Positions 25,447-37,779 of a stretch of 64,000 nucleotides of DNA are shown one piece after another. The position numbers and the translations under genes are program-made. Source of the DNA: Climacium dendroides (Eukaryota > Streptophyta > Bryopsida > Hypnales > Climaciaceae); contig OX467091.1 of NCBI GenBank assembly GCA_950106755.1, forward strand, positions 6,651,538 to 6,715,537, in the 5' to 3' direction. Under the pieces are notes generated by a model. It saw only the letters and a list, made by a program, of their open reading frames with translations. It made no database searches and was not told where the DNA came from. Each line of letters starts with the position of its first letter. Within the stretch, counting starts at the first letter, position 1.

Positions 25447-27374
25447 CTAATGATGTAATCTTGCTAGCTTGTGGCCTACATCATTGCGCTTCACCAATCT
25501 ACAATAATTTTGTTCAAAGTTAGTGAAACAAATAACTCAAGAAAACACACTTAAAGCAACAGAAAAGGAACAAATCAAAATAAAATTCAAAATTGCAATT
25601 ACTTCAAAATGGATAATGAGACTTAATTAAAAGCATGGTTTAACAAATCACCTTGTCTTCATTCCATAAAAATATCCATCAACAGAGCCATTCGCCAAAT
25701 TTGCAATCTCCCATTTAGGCATTGCTTTCATTAATGCCACTGGGTAGTCATTAACCTCTTCAACCGTTGCTAAATGGTATTGTAGAGGCAACTTATCATC
25801 AATGCCAAACAATCTACAATACAAGTATGCAAAAGTCAATTAGGGAGGGAAATCATGGCCTTTTACAAGTTCTACTTAGAAAAATAAGTTGAATGTATAT
25901 TTCAAATATAATATACTACATGAAGAGAGAAGCAATCATACAATTTTCCTTATTTTCATCACAAAAATCCTAACTTACAATAACAATTAAATTAGAGATA
26001 TTTAATAAATTAATAAGTCCATTATTTAACAAGGATTTTAAAAAGATCAAATCAAATACTTTATAATTTAGCAAAATCTTGATGATGATACTAAAACATA
26101 AGAACTATGATGAATCCAAAATTTCAAAAAATGAACATTTGAAGAAAATCGATATAAATTAACCTGTATTAAGAAATAGTGAATACCTAAATTGGCAATG
26201 TCTCGTGGAGATTGTCTCTACCATTTTCACAATCTCAGAAAATGTAGGTCGCAATGTGGGATTTGGCTCCCAACATTTCATGATCAAGTCCTTCACTGGA
26301 TCATCCAAGTCACTTGGCAATTGTGGTCTTTTACCCTCAATTACTAATTGACGACCGGCTTTTGTGTTTTGAAGCTCACCATCGAATGGAATTCGCCCTG
26401 TCACTATTTCAAAGCAAATCATACCATAACTATATACATCGGCTTTTTTCCATTGTTCATTTGTAATAATGCTTGCATTTCCTAGTGTTGACAATATCTC
26501 TGGTGCTCTCCAAAACCCGGTTCCCAAAACTCCAATTGAACATTCATAATCAGCCACAACAATCCCTTTGATTTTCTCAGAATAAGAATTATTATTCATA
26601 GCTCCAAAATTACTTTGAAGAAGAACATTAGAAGCCTTTAAGTCCCTGTGGGAAACGCCCTTCTCATGTAAATTCAACACGTCTTCTGCAATCCTCAACA
26701 TGAAGTCGACATGGTAAAAGGTCCATCTGTCATAATCCTTCCACTTATAAGGAAATGGTGAACCTTGAGTACCATTCACATTCTTCTCCTGCATGGCTTG
26801 GTCAATCAACTTGCGCAAGTCACCCCAACATTTGTTCATCAGAAAGGCAAACCTGCCATCTTCCAGCATACCTACAAAATAAGTACATTGTTGAACATCT
26901 TCAGAGAGGACTGGTAAGGGGAACAACTGCCACAAATCTCGCAGGGATGTTCCTCTCATGAACACTTTCATCAAATAATCGGGGTTGCCTACAACTTCGT
27001 AGATTTCTGCTTGTCCACCCTTCGCAATCATCCGACCCAAAACATGAACGATCTAGGTCGCGCCAAAACAGACGCGGATACTCTTCCTGAAACTGCTTCA
27101 ACAGTTCCCTGTTCTCTCGATTCAGTTCTTCCTCCGCGGCTGACTGCAGCGCAACCTCAAGGCGGCTCACTTCGCTCTGATGCGACGTCGAAAACTCGAT
27201 CTGCAGTGCAATGTCGTCAGAGAATTGGCCTCTACTGCGCATCATCGCCTCACAGCGTGCGGAATAGTATTCCGACCTCCCCTCCATCTCCAATTCTGCA
27301 GCTCGGCCATTTTCTGTGCAGGGAGACTCTTCTGCCTTGGCAACGGAGAAACAACACGAGGAACTTTCGCCCAT
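25447..27374 (-). pseudogene. Coiled-coil protein kinase gene with a frameshift
   Basis: Exons are 27374-26187, 25813-25652 and 25498-25447, with GT-AG introns and closing phases. The product would be about 467 residues once one frameshift is discounted. The N-terminal part (about 110 residues from MGESSSCCFSV) is acidic and coiled-coil-like. The kinase domain has a glycine loop GRMIAKGGQAEIYEV, a lysine in YLMKVF, HRDLKASNVLL, a DYE replacing DFG (VVADYECS), GTGFWRAPE and SYGMICFEIVTGRIPF. A conserved-looking tail ends in KRNDVGHKLARLHH. The two frames meet at 27032-27058, where an A-run on the + strand (27039-27042) is one base too long for the frames to join. This is either a real lesion or an assembly error in a homopolymer. 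The APE and HRD residues suggest a TKL-like kinase, but the altered DFG makes normal magnesium binding doubtful. The substrate is unknown. Confidence 0.8.
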
Positions 27375-28664
27375 GATCGCCTTCCTCTCGCTCGCGCAAA
27401 GCCCAAAAAACTGGAATCCGTGCTAAGAAGACAACGACGACTTCAGCTTATCAAGTCACAGACAGATGCAGACAATATCACGCAGAAGAGTCTACCGTAC
27501 CGACACTTGAGCGGAGAGGGACTTCAGAGCGCAACAGGATCCTGAAGTAAACGATGCGGACGGCAAAGAGTGAACCGAAGTTTGGAGTGAAGACCTCGAG
27601 AGCTACTAATCCCGACCCACTGACACGAACTACACAATTATAGGTTCTCTCGAAGTTCCTCGCTCCTATGTATAGATCTGGCGAAAGACTTGATAGCAGA
27701 ACCCTAGAAAGCATGGACAACAGCACTTGCAACTGGACCAGCAAGAGGAGACGGAATGGAGGAGGAGGAGGATCCCGCTTGCACTCACACGATCATCAAG
27801 TACTTCTGAGAGAAGTGGAGCGGAGAAGGCTGGGTTGGAGTGCAACCCCTTGTCCTGTTTTATACCTGTCTTGGAGTCTGCAGAAGGGGTGGCCGTTTGA
27901 TCACTGCAAAGGGTTTGCGAGGCTGTCAAACAGTGCTGACGCGTTTTCCAATGGTGGTCTCTGAATGCTCTCAAGGGGGGCCAATTTTAGTGTACAGTAC
28001 TGAAAACAGAGGGACGAGGGCATATTTGGAGGAGCGAATTAGTAAGGGTCATGTGAACATGGAAACAGGCTCGTATTAGTGAGTTACTTGTTATTAACAG
28101 CTTCCGAGATTAATTTTTAATTTAATGCCTGGAGAGTGTAGCTAATTTCATACTGACAGAGTGTAGCTGATTTCTCATCGGCAGATTATTGCTAATTTAG
28201 CGGACAATATTTCATGCACCCTGGATTAGAAGGAGGAGCCGCAATTGTTACCGAGAAGAACACAGTTGCCGGGCTGGAAGTCTGGAACGCCAGGAATTCT
28301 GGAGATGGAACCCAGTGCAGTGCTAAATGCAAAACCTTTGTGGCTGAATTTCTGAAAGGAACTCCTCAAAAACAGTATGTACATTCAAGTTCCAAGCTTT
28401 GAAAGCAGATATTGTGACAGACCTGGGTTGACAAATCAAACCTCAATGCTCTGACATAGCTTACCGTGTCGATCGAAGTATGCTGTTTTCAGTGACCAGT
28501 GAATCTACCCATCCTACCCATTCTAATTAAACCACGTCCTCTCTTTGGTTCTAGAATGTCTCAATCCGCTGCAACCTAACAATATGAACAAACCAGCTAT
28601 GAGATAAAAGATTTGCAAAAAAATTCCAGATGACTGAATTCTAAGTAGACTGAGCGAAGTTCTG
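27375..28664. other. Intergenic: kinase promoter and NPH3-like 3' region
   Basis: GC-richer near 27375-28000, which should hold the promoter and leader of the minus-strand kinase gene. The end near 28664 should hold the 3' UTR of the NPH3-like gene. Several short open frames overlap on both strands and none is recognisable. Confidence 0.4.
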
Positions 28665-31600
28665 TTACGAGATGGAGTTTCGCCACCTCCGAGGATTCGT
28701 ACACCTGGATTCATGAATTCGTGAGGAATCACCGGAAGCGCTTGAATCCTTCTGACTGCTGAACAAATGCAGTTTACTGATCTTCTTCCACGCTCCTGAT
28801 GACCACGACGACGACCTGCCTCTGGAATTTCTCGATATTCGCTCTACCTGCCGTAGCCAATGCATTCCCACAAACCATCAGCAATGGCAAACAGACTGAA
28901 ACACGGCATTTGAGCCGGTACATGATGGAGGTATAAGGGGTGAATGTGACAACCTCGATCATTTTGTACTCGTTCTCAGAAATACTGTACAACCCATACC
29001 AGTTAAATCGCATAATTACGTGCACCATAATACTCAGTCCATGAACTTCTTGATTTGCTCTGGTGAATGCATGGACAGTGGGCACGAAGAGGAAACTTCA
29101 CCTGATCATGAATGGCGCCTTGGTCTCTGACCAAATCGTTGCACTTCATTCTCATGGCGGCAAGCTCCTGTTGCAAAGCTCTGATTTCCATTTGATTGAT
29201 GCTTTCTTGCACAACAGGAGACGGCTGTGCAATAGTAACAGCGCAGCTCGTGCTGGTGGCGGGATGTGCAGTAGACTCTGCAGTGGGTTCTTGTGACGTA
29301 ACACTCATGTTGTTCACAGTACTGCGATGATCCCCCCTCACGGAGTTGCTGACTTCCGTGACGGTGCTTCGGATCTTCAGCTGCTCGCAAAAGAGGACCT
29401 GCACGACGAAGCGAAGCGGCAAGCGCTCGTTCTGGGAAGCGTGCGTGCACGCGTCGAGGGAGAGACGATGGCAATTGAGAATGCGGCACAGATGCTTCCT
29501 CTCGTGCTCGGACAACATGGGATGGATCTGCAAATTATCCAGCACGCCCACACCCATCCCATCAAAATCCACAAGAAAACAATCACATTGAAGTTACCCT
29601 AAAATTCAATAAAATTTCAGATTCGTGATTGAAATCACCAAGAAACATGGATTCTCAACACCTACTCAAGATGCTGTTCATTAAATTAACCCTAGAACGT
29701 AGCAACAGAAGGTTCCATGGAGAATGTGCATGCGTCCCCTGAGAAGGTATATGTGAGTCATGAATTTGAGGAAAACTGTAGAGAATGTGATAGTTTGCAT
29801 TGGTTACAAACCTTGAGGTACGTGTCCACTGCTCTGTACAATCCGTCGTCGCACAACCTTGAGCCCTCAGGCATGGCTTCGGCAAGGAACTGGAATTTCG
29901 AAAGGGAGAGTTTACTGTCCCTGGCGACTTCCGCAAGATAGGAATCCATCAATTTCGCCACTTTGGCTCTCAACATCAGGTCGGGTTGTGGGATTTTCGT
30001 CGCAGGACTAGGGCCACCGTACACATTCCGGAGACTGGAACATGACTGGGGGCTGCTAGCGACGCTTGACTCCTGCAGTTTCATCACGAAGGCAAGTAAT
30101 CAGTTACATACGAAATCCTACTTTTGAGGCAGCTGGCTAGCTCGTTCTGTCTTCTCAATGTGAACCTTTGGATCAACCAAAAACTACAGGTGCTTGGAAT
30201 TTACTGCAAAAACCTGGCAAATATTTCCAATAAAATTCTCAAGCCTCCGAACTCTCTTCACAACGTACTGAATAAATCCACCAAAACTAATAAATCTAGA
30301 TGTTCGGGAATCAGTGAAACAATTAAGCAGTATGTCCAATAGCGTTTGAAGGTTATTTCTAAAGTCAGATTCACATAGATGGATTGTTATAGACAACCCC
30401 AGTCTTAAAATTGGGATGGTATTTTGATGTCGATATATTCAACATATTGTGAGGGGGTTTGCAGTAGACAGTGATTCGTGGAATACAGGCACGTTGTAGT
30501 TTGAAAAAGATAGTCCGCATCCACAATAAGATCGACGAGGCATTGACATCGTACCTGCGTGAGAAAATGGTCCAAGATGCGACGCACAAGGTCGACATCA
30601 TACAAGCACTCGCTCGTATGCGAGAAGCAAGGAATAAGCAAATCGATCAGCAGCGCTTGATCCAGCTGAAGCCCCGTCCGGCTCTCCAGTTCCGCCTTAC
30701 ACTCCACATCGCAGTTCAGCATACATGCCGCCCGCGTCATCCGCAACAAGAAACTGCAGGAGACTGCGTCTCTCTCCCGCGGCAGCATGCTAACAATCTC
30801 TTCTAGAATAAACTGGTTCCTGTTCTGCTCAGCAATAGACTCATGAACCTTGACTGTGTCCCGATTCTCATCAGATGTGCAGTTCATCGACGCCTTTCGG
30901 GGTGACGTGATCGGGGAGCTTCTACGAGTGGACGCCGTGCTGGTTTTGCAGAAAACTGATTCAGTGGAGGTTTTCACCAACCCTGGCAGCCATCGCAGGG
31001 CGTAATATTCTAAAGCTCCTCCCAGAAGCGTAGGCGGCATCCCTTGCTCTTTGATCGCGTCTACCACTTCACTGAAACAGTAGATGGTGAGGTGAGACAC
31101 GTCCTCGTACCACCAGTCTTGGGGCACCACGCCTTCGGTAACCGTGTTCTCAATGTTCTCAATCCCTGAGAAGAGCCATCGAACTTCCTGGGGAGGAGTG
31201 CAAGCCTTGAGGGCAACTGATTGTGCGCAGCGCTTGACTAAATTTATATTCTCGGCCCAGGGAAGCAGAAGCTCGCACGATTGAAGCACGATGATCGACT
31301 CCTGCCAGGAGTTCAAGATCAAGAGGTCCAGAAAAGACTCCGCTTTGTTCACCACGTTGCCTTCTTCGAAAGCTTCCGTCATTTCGAGATACTCCGCGAC
31401 GCATCGAATGGTGGCGACGTTCGTGGGCGTGAGATCCGACATGATGCCATAACAGAACTTCGCGACCACAATGAAAGCCTCAGCGCCGCCAGGACAGTTG
31501 ACTAAATTGATGTAGGCTTTACGGGAGTCGGTGATTTGGGAGGCTAATCGGAATAGCAGCCCGCTTCTCGACAACAGTGGCAGCTGCATCAACAAGCAAC

Positions 31601-32745
31601 AGACAGTATATCAAACAGCGGTCTTCCGACATAATTTCATAAAATTGGCGTTTTCAGAAAAAGGGCTCTCCACTGGGAACCGAAGCGAATTGAGACGCCC
31701 ATGCAGAATTACGGCGGCTTGAGACTTGCCTCTGCTAGATTTTAGAGCTCTGAGGTTACATAACGGGCTCGGAAGTCGAAGAAACTTCTTTGTCAGTATG
31801 AGTCGCCTGAAGCGGTCTGAGAAAATCTCAGATCAAAGCGCTTCCAAAATTTTAGAGCACTGATGTATCAGATAAAGAACTCTGAACTAGAAATTGGAGT
31901 GGTTTGGGATACCTATCGGAGCGATTGGCCAGAACCTCTTCAGGAATCGCAGATCAAGACCTGTCCTAGATTTCGGAGCTCTAAGGTTTCAGAAACGGCT
32001 CTCAACTAAAACTGAACTGGGTAGAAATGTTCATTTGGAACTGGAGCGCTCTGTGATAAACACGCATCTGAAATCTCAGATCTGTAACCCGTATTAGATT
32101 TTAGCAGGGCTATGAGGTGTAGATAGGCAACTTAAACCTCTGAGCCACAATTGAAGTCCACAATTTGCTGCACCCTGAAATTCGCCGAATATCAAACATG
32201 TAGTTAACACAAATCTCCTTGATTCAACACTATAGCAATGCGCAGACTGGTCGATCAGACAAATACTAACCTTGTGCAGATGGAAGGAGATGTCATCGAT
32301 TTCCACGATCAAGTCACTCGGCCGGTCAATTGATACAAACCTGAAACTAACACAAAACCATCAAAATTCCACCAAAATAAACTGACGCCGAGATTCAAGG
32401 AACAGTCTCGTAAGCAAATTTCGGCCGAGATGGCATGCCCAAGACTCACCACGTGTAGCTATCGACTTGCTCAAAGCTGGCCTCAGCTCCAGTAAGCTTG
32501 CTGTGGTTAAGCTTCGACGACGCCTCTTTGATATTCGACGGGGTCCGAAAGCTCGTGCACTCCACGATGTGCTCCCCGAGGATCATCGAGCTCTCTGAGG
32601 AGCTGCAGTCCATCGACGACTCGGGATGCAACACCGACTTAGGGCTCCGCACCAGCGGCGACAGCTTATTGCTGCAGTGCTCACGCCTCTTGGCATTGAA
32701 GCTAGGCGACCTCTCTCTCCCAACACGGCTCACCGCTGTCGCCAT
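28665..32745 (-). CDS. NPH3: BTB/POZ-NPH3 domain protein (NPH3/RPT2 clade)
   Basis: Six exons, 32745-32450, 32340-32271, 31583-30555, 30072-29812, 29527-29102 and 28847-28665, total 2265 nt and give 754 residues. All introns are GT-AG and all phases close. A serine-rich leader of about 98 residues precedes a BTB domain (SDLIVEIDDISFHLHK, then LPLLSRSG) at about 107-215. The NPH3 domain starts near WWYEDVSHL (279) and includes DGLYRAVDTYLK and HPMLSEHERKHLCR. A coiled coil (QMEIRALQQELAAMR) follows, then WSSGAWKKISKL and the C-terminus RRWRNSIS. In Arabidopsis NPH3 this tail carries the serine that binds 14-3-3 proteins after phototropin action; here it is residue 752. The family works at the plasma membrane with phototropins and as CUL3 ubiquitin-ligase adaptors. 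The symbol marks the clade, not proven orthology to NPH3 rather than RPT2. Confidence 0.92.
31735..32130 (-). repeat. Degenerate tandem units in intron 2 of the NPH3-like gene
   Basis: Four diverged units begin near 31737, 31847, 31968 and 32094, each with TAGATTTTAGAGCTCTGAGG or a variant. Three carry a later ACGGGCTC/GAACTCT/ACGGCTCTC block. Period is about 110-126 bp. They lie wholly within the intron 31584-32270. Confidence 0.55.
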
Positions 32746-35700
32746 TTCGTAAAAGATCGAATTTCACAAAACCTCAACGGGAACTTTGTCACAGAGCAAA
32801 ACGCACTCACTTCACCACGCAACCCGCTTCGCCAACCCGCTCAAACATGATCCCCTCCCCTCTTACCACCCCCTCATACAATTTGTTTGAAACTCAGAAT
32901 TTCGCAAATTTCAGCGGTGCTTTGAATCCGTCCCCCACACCGGCGTTCCTAATGTTCAATCTGAAATTCATATTAAGGTTTGCTAGCTCTGACAGAGCTC
33001 AACTGTATCCCATTGTAGCCGAGGTAGACCTGCATTGATCAATGCCTACTCAATTTTTAATTAATATACTCCTGCTAGCTGCTCCCCAATAGCAAGTGCT
33101 CCCACCCCAGTGAGAGTATCGATCGACAACTTTGGTTTCCAGACGACGGCTGTGAGAGCTAGCAGTGGAATCGAGACTAGCTAGAGATGAACTAGAGCGT
33201 GTACAGCACTGTGACCGACACTAAATGGTGCAGTTAGCCTTGCAATAAAAAACGGCGATTATCCTGGTGCTTCTGGTGCAAGGCTGGATGTGCTGACGGA
33301 GCGTGGGCCCGAGGGAGAGTTTTTAGTGGCGAATTTTTGCCAGAATCTTACCTGATTTCTAAACTGAAAAAGCAATGACAAATATTGAATGAAATCGCCC
33401 AAAAAATATTAAAAAGAATTCAGGGTTCGCCAAATTTTGGATGAATTTTACTAAGTTTACATAATTTTGCGGACGAAAGCATGTCGATGATGGACAGACG
33501 AGCAAATTTAGATTTCGTTGACCCGCCCACATTCTACGTTGCAACCGAGCTAAAAAACTAAATCTAAATCACTGGTACTTCAGGGAAGATAGTTGGAGAC
33601 CTGTGGCGAAGGAGGAGGCGTGGGGATCGCCGCGGCACTTCACACTGGCACTTCATCAGTTCATCATGACCATTCAGTTGAGGAATTTTCACCATCCAAT
33701 GCTTAATTTACCCAAAGATTTCATTTCCTAACCCCGCCACGGCACTTAATTGGGTATAATAAGTGGTTGTGTGTATACTGTACACTGAGTGGTGACAACT
33801 GAATGTTCGGCGTCGAGATCGACGAGATCATTGCTCGTCGATCTCGCTAGTGGGAGTGGACAGAAAGGCCCGTGTGCGTCGGTCTGGTTGATCGGCGGCT
33901 CGGCTGGTCATGCTACAGTACGTAATTATCCTAGATTCCGAGGACTCTTCCACCGGAACGGTTTAATAATCATTATCCAGGTCCATTTTGTCAGTACCAT
34001 AAAGGATTACCGAGTGATATTTCTTTGCAGGAATCTGTAAATCTTCGATTCATCTGTCCATGGACTGACAGTGTGTACCGGTACACTCAGAAGAACTATA
34101 TGAGGGTTTTTTCAGCCCAATATCATGAAGAGGCTGTTCAGGAAGCTCTGCTACACTAAAGGAGAGGGTCAGATTCGGCGAAAATGAAGTCAAACTGAGA
34201 GCCCGTTTCCAATGCTAATCGCAATTGGAGGCCCGAGGCCCATCCAAGTTGACCAGGGGCAGAGAGCAGAAAAAACTCTGAAATCTTCATGTGACATCTA
34301 TTACATTAAGAACAGAAGGCCACGACCACTGTCACTATTCGATGTCACAAAAACGGTCACACTTTCATCCCATTTTTCTCATCCCATTTTTTCATCGCGC
34401 CCCTATCGTATTGCATTGCAACGGGCTCTGTTCTCATATAGGTTTGAAAGCAATCTCTGGTTTAGGATCCAAAGGACCTAAGATTGTTTTAAACTTTTGT
34501 AGAACAAGAGGCTAGAGGTCCAAACTTTGACCCTTCCAATAGTCCATCCCCAAATGGAAATAGGTAGTCTTACTGCCACATATCTTGTGATGAACCTTTA
34601 GAGATTCAAAGTAGAAATTCAATCTTTGGATGGGACTATGGGAGTGCTCAAATTGACCTTCACATAAGGTAACATCAATTTCATTCAAATGGCTTTTGTT
34701 TTAAGTCTTTAGCACTCAAACTTGGAAATCTATACTTATTACAGATCCTATAACTTTGTACAAATTTTAACCACTAGAATTGAACCAAGTGTTAGTTCAA
34801 TATACACAAGAAATGTTAGATTTGTGAATGCATGATATGAGTATCAAAAAGGAATGTCTCCGTGCATTTTCACCATACTTCTTTTCTGTTCGGCTCTGAC
34901 ATCTTTGTTAAATAAGACCTCCTACCTATATAGCATTTCAAACTAGTTTGGTAAAACCAAAGAACACCTTAGGAAATGTTTACCAAAGAATGTAAACCAT
35001 TTTAACTTGTCTAATAAATCCTTTTAGACAAAACCTAGAACTATCTCCATTCCAGATTTTTTAGAAAAGGAATCATCCAATGATCCAAACAAGTATATTA
35101 AGATATTTTTCTACAAAATTTGGAGTGTAAGTGCACATAAATGTGAGGATTTTGAATTCACTTATTGAAACTTGAATACAAAAATCAAATTTTCTATATT
35201 AATTAATTTTTTTAATTTTATATAAATAAATAAAAACATAGTTAATTATTTTAAATATACAATTTTTTTATTAAAATGATGTGATTGACATTCTTCACAT
35301 TACCTTGAAAGGAAATTTTGAAATTCATATTTCAACATATTATATGTAGTGGTAGAATTTAAGATGTCCGGGATGGACTCTATGTGTTCTAGATATGGTC
35401 ACAACATGTGAAAAGGGTTCTAAGGAGTTGTGAAAGAAGAAAAAGAAAGAGAATAAAAGTATATAATGTTGGTTTAGGAAAGATATACATGAAATAAATT
35501 AGTTGGACTTCATCTATAGATTATTGGTAGGAAGGATTTTGAAATTGAATTATTGAACTTCTTCTATTGGGCTAGTGGAGGAAAAATTGAACATGAAATA
35601 AAAAGATTTGTAGATGTAGGTATAAATGTGTACATATTTATATATAAATATGTATGCATGTATAGATATGTGTATATACATACATACATGATACATATAT

Positions 35701-35768
35701 GTTTATGGGATAATAAAAGGGTGTAATAAAACAAAAAAAGGTTCCAAAAAAGGAAGAGAACATTCAAA
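32746..35768. other. Intergenic: NPH3-like promoter, then AT-rich sequence
   Basis: 32746 to about 34500 is moderately GC-rich and contains the upstream region of the NPH3-like gene plus two strong palindromes (33814-33846 and 34073-34086). Open frames of 83-89 codons at 33789-34040 and 34212-34481 show no recognisable similarity. From about 34550 the sequence is AT-rich, with a TA/CA-rich microsatellite near 35630-35705. Confidence 0.4.
33814..33846. repeat. Perfect 13-bp inverted repeat, 7-nt loop
   Basis: CGAGATCGACGAG is followed by ATCATTG and then its exact complement CTCGTCGATCTCG. It lies about 1.1 kb upstream of the NPH3-like start. It could be a hairpin or a paired binding site. 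Function is unknown. Confidence 0.8.
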
Positions 35769-36504
35769 GGGTGATTGCAAGAAACACTTGTACTATTTGT
35801 TGCGTTTTTCATAGTACTCATTAAATTTTTTAGGAGTACTTTAGAATTAGAAAATTAATTTTCTTAAAATCTTAAAAATATGATTTATGTATATACCTCT
35901 AAAATGAAGGTTTTCACCAAAGGAAATGTGTAGGAAAATTCTCTAAGTAGGAGAACTTGAAAAGTGCCAAATCTCAAGAAAATAGGACCTTTGATTCAAA
36001 AATTAGTTAAAAATAGTAAAAATAAGTAAATACAAAAAATAAAAAGTGACCATTTTTAAGAACTTTATGAAGATGGTCATTCACCAAAAAACTTACAAGA
36101 ATAATATTTTATATGTTTCAAAATGCAAACAGAAGGAATCTCTCTTCATAGACTTCCACACCACACAAAATTAATTATTTTTAAAAACCCTTCGGTGAAA
36201 AGTTGTATTTATATGTAAGGAAGAACTCCATATAATTTTCTTGATGTAGGGTATATGAAAAAGGTACTCAAAAGTGCTAAAAACCTCCAAATTGGCAAGT
36301 GTGACATTTATTTTGGGCCTATTTTTGGATAGTAAATTATTTTTGAAAATTACCAAAAAATCAAGGAAGTTGTAGGATAGTCATGAGTACCTTCCTTGTA
36401 AATCTTAAGTCATTCGAAGTTAAAACACAAAAGTTATGGCCAAAAAACAACTCAGCCCGCAACGTGTGACAGAAAATAATACAAGTGTTTCTTGCAATCA
36501 CCCC
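35769..36504. mobile_element. TIR element, family 'GGTGATTGCAAGAAACAC'
   Basis: The left end GGTGATTGCAAGAAACACTT is matched by an inverted right end AAGTGTTTCTTGCAATCACC. The TIRs run for about 24-30 bp. The interior of about 690 bp is AT-rich with no transposase. Related ends occur at 41059, 41458, 42141, 42661 and at both ends of the palindrome 45363-46468. Confidence 0.8.
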
Positions 36505-37104
36505 AAAATAGAATCATGATTGCAGTTTTAATTATAGGTTTAAGTTAGAAGAAATAGTTAATGATGGCTTGAACAATGGCTCCACCTATTGATGAAATAG
36601 TGACTTGTAGGTTCTGACTAACTTGTAGGTTCCCACTAAGTCAATTTCCAATTAATGAGGACAAAATTATGATATAAAATATATTTATATATACCCTTTG
36701 GTGGGAATATAGATTTTTTATCGAACAGGTGCCCAAAACAAAAATTTTGTTGCCATGAACTTTTGGGGCAACTCAAGTGCCTAACATGTGTAAAACTCTT
36801 CTCATACTTCTGAAATTTGGCAAGTATGTAACTAACATGATATAATATGCAACTATCAAAAAACATAACCATGTGTGGCACAAAATTCAACAAGGTTGAA
36901 AAAAAAATTCTTTTTTCTTCAATTATTATAATGGTGAATTTCATTAAAATGGCAATGATTTTTTGCCATTTTTTATACTTAGTGTGCCATTCTAATGGAA
37001 TGTTGTGTCATCTTTGACATATTCAATGCTATTTTAATAGAATGTAGTGTCATTCTACCATAATACTACCATTTTAACAAAATTGCCCATTATAATCTTT
37101 CAAT
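36505..37104. other. AT-rich intergenic sequence
   Basis: Includes several 'CCATTTT/AAAATGG' and 'TTCTAATGGAATG' short inverted motifs near 36930-37080. No gene is seen. Confidence 0.35.
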
Positions 37105-37327
37105 CACAGTTGTCATATCGGACGGAATCTCACTGTTCACGGACAGAATTGGACCGATTAGGGTTGACTGGCTGCGAACTTTCTGTAGATACCTAAAAAC
37201 ATGTCATTTGCCTGATTTGAAGTATTTTTTTCAAAAGTTATAAGCCTCTGAAGTTCGCAGCCGGTCAACCCTAATTGGTCCGATTCTGTCCGTGAACAGT
37301 GAGATTCCGTCCGATATGACAACCGTG
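37105..37327. mobile_element. MITE with 77-bp terminal inverted repeats
   Basis: Arms 37105-37181 and 37251-37327 are almost perfectly complementary. They begin CACAGTTGTCATATCGGACG and end CGTCCGATATGACAACCGTG. The unique centre is about 69 bp. The ends resemble those of the nested MITE at 62390-62542 (GGTTGTCATACTGGAC), which suggests one family. Confidence 0.85.
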
Positions 37328-37779
37328 TTTAAAGGTGTGTACACTAAACATACTTTTTTATTAAATTTTTTTCCAATTATAAAGTCTTCCCCCAAAAAAT
37401 GAGTTTTGTACAAAACATTACAAATATACACACAGTCTTTTTTGCAATGACCTATAGAAATAAAAATAGTTTTTAATTAAATAAGTTACCTACCATAAGT
37501 GCAAATGCCACAAAATAGAGCATGTACAACCTTCCTCACTAAGGACTTTTAACAATACAAATAACACAATTGCAAGACACATGGTTCAAGAGATCTTACC
37601 ATAACAAACAAACAAATAAACTTAAGATATAGATATTATTGAACTTGGTTTATTTATACACCTTGAAGATTAATATTCAATTTTTCTTCTTTTTCTTGGA
37701 AAAAGTGATTGTGTGGAAGTACAAACAAGAGCACAAAAGAGAACATCAATCAGGATCCCACTAAAGAGGGGCAACAAAA

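Noticed and set aside
27666..27974. Overlapping open frames on both strands upstream of the kinase
   Set aside because: Around 100 codons each, mutually antisense and without recognisable domain. Better explained as GC-rich promoter sequence.
29106..29489. 127-codon minus-strand frame within the NPH3-like gene
   Set aside because: Alternative frame of exon 5. The real frame carries HPMLSEHERKHLCR and connects in phase with both neighbouring exons.
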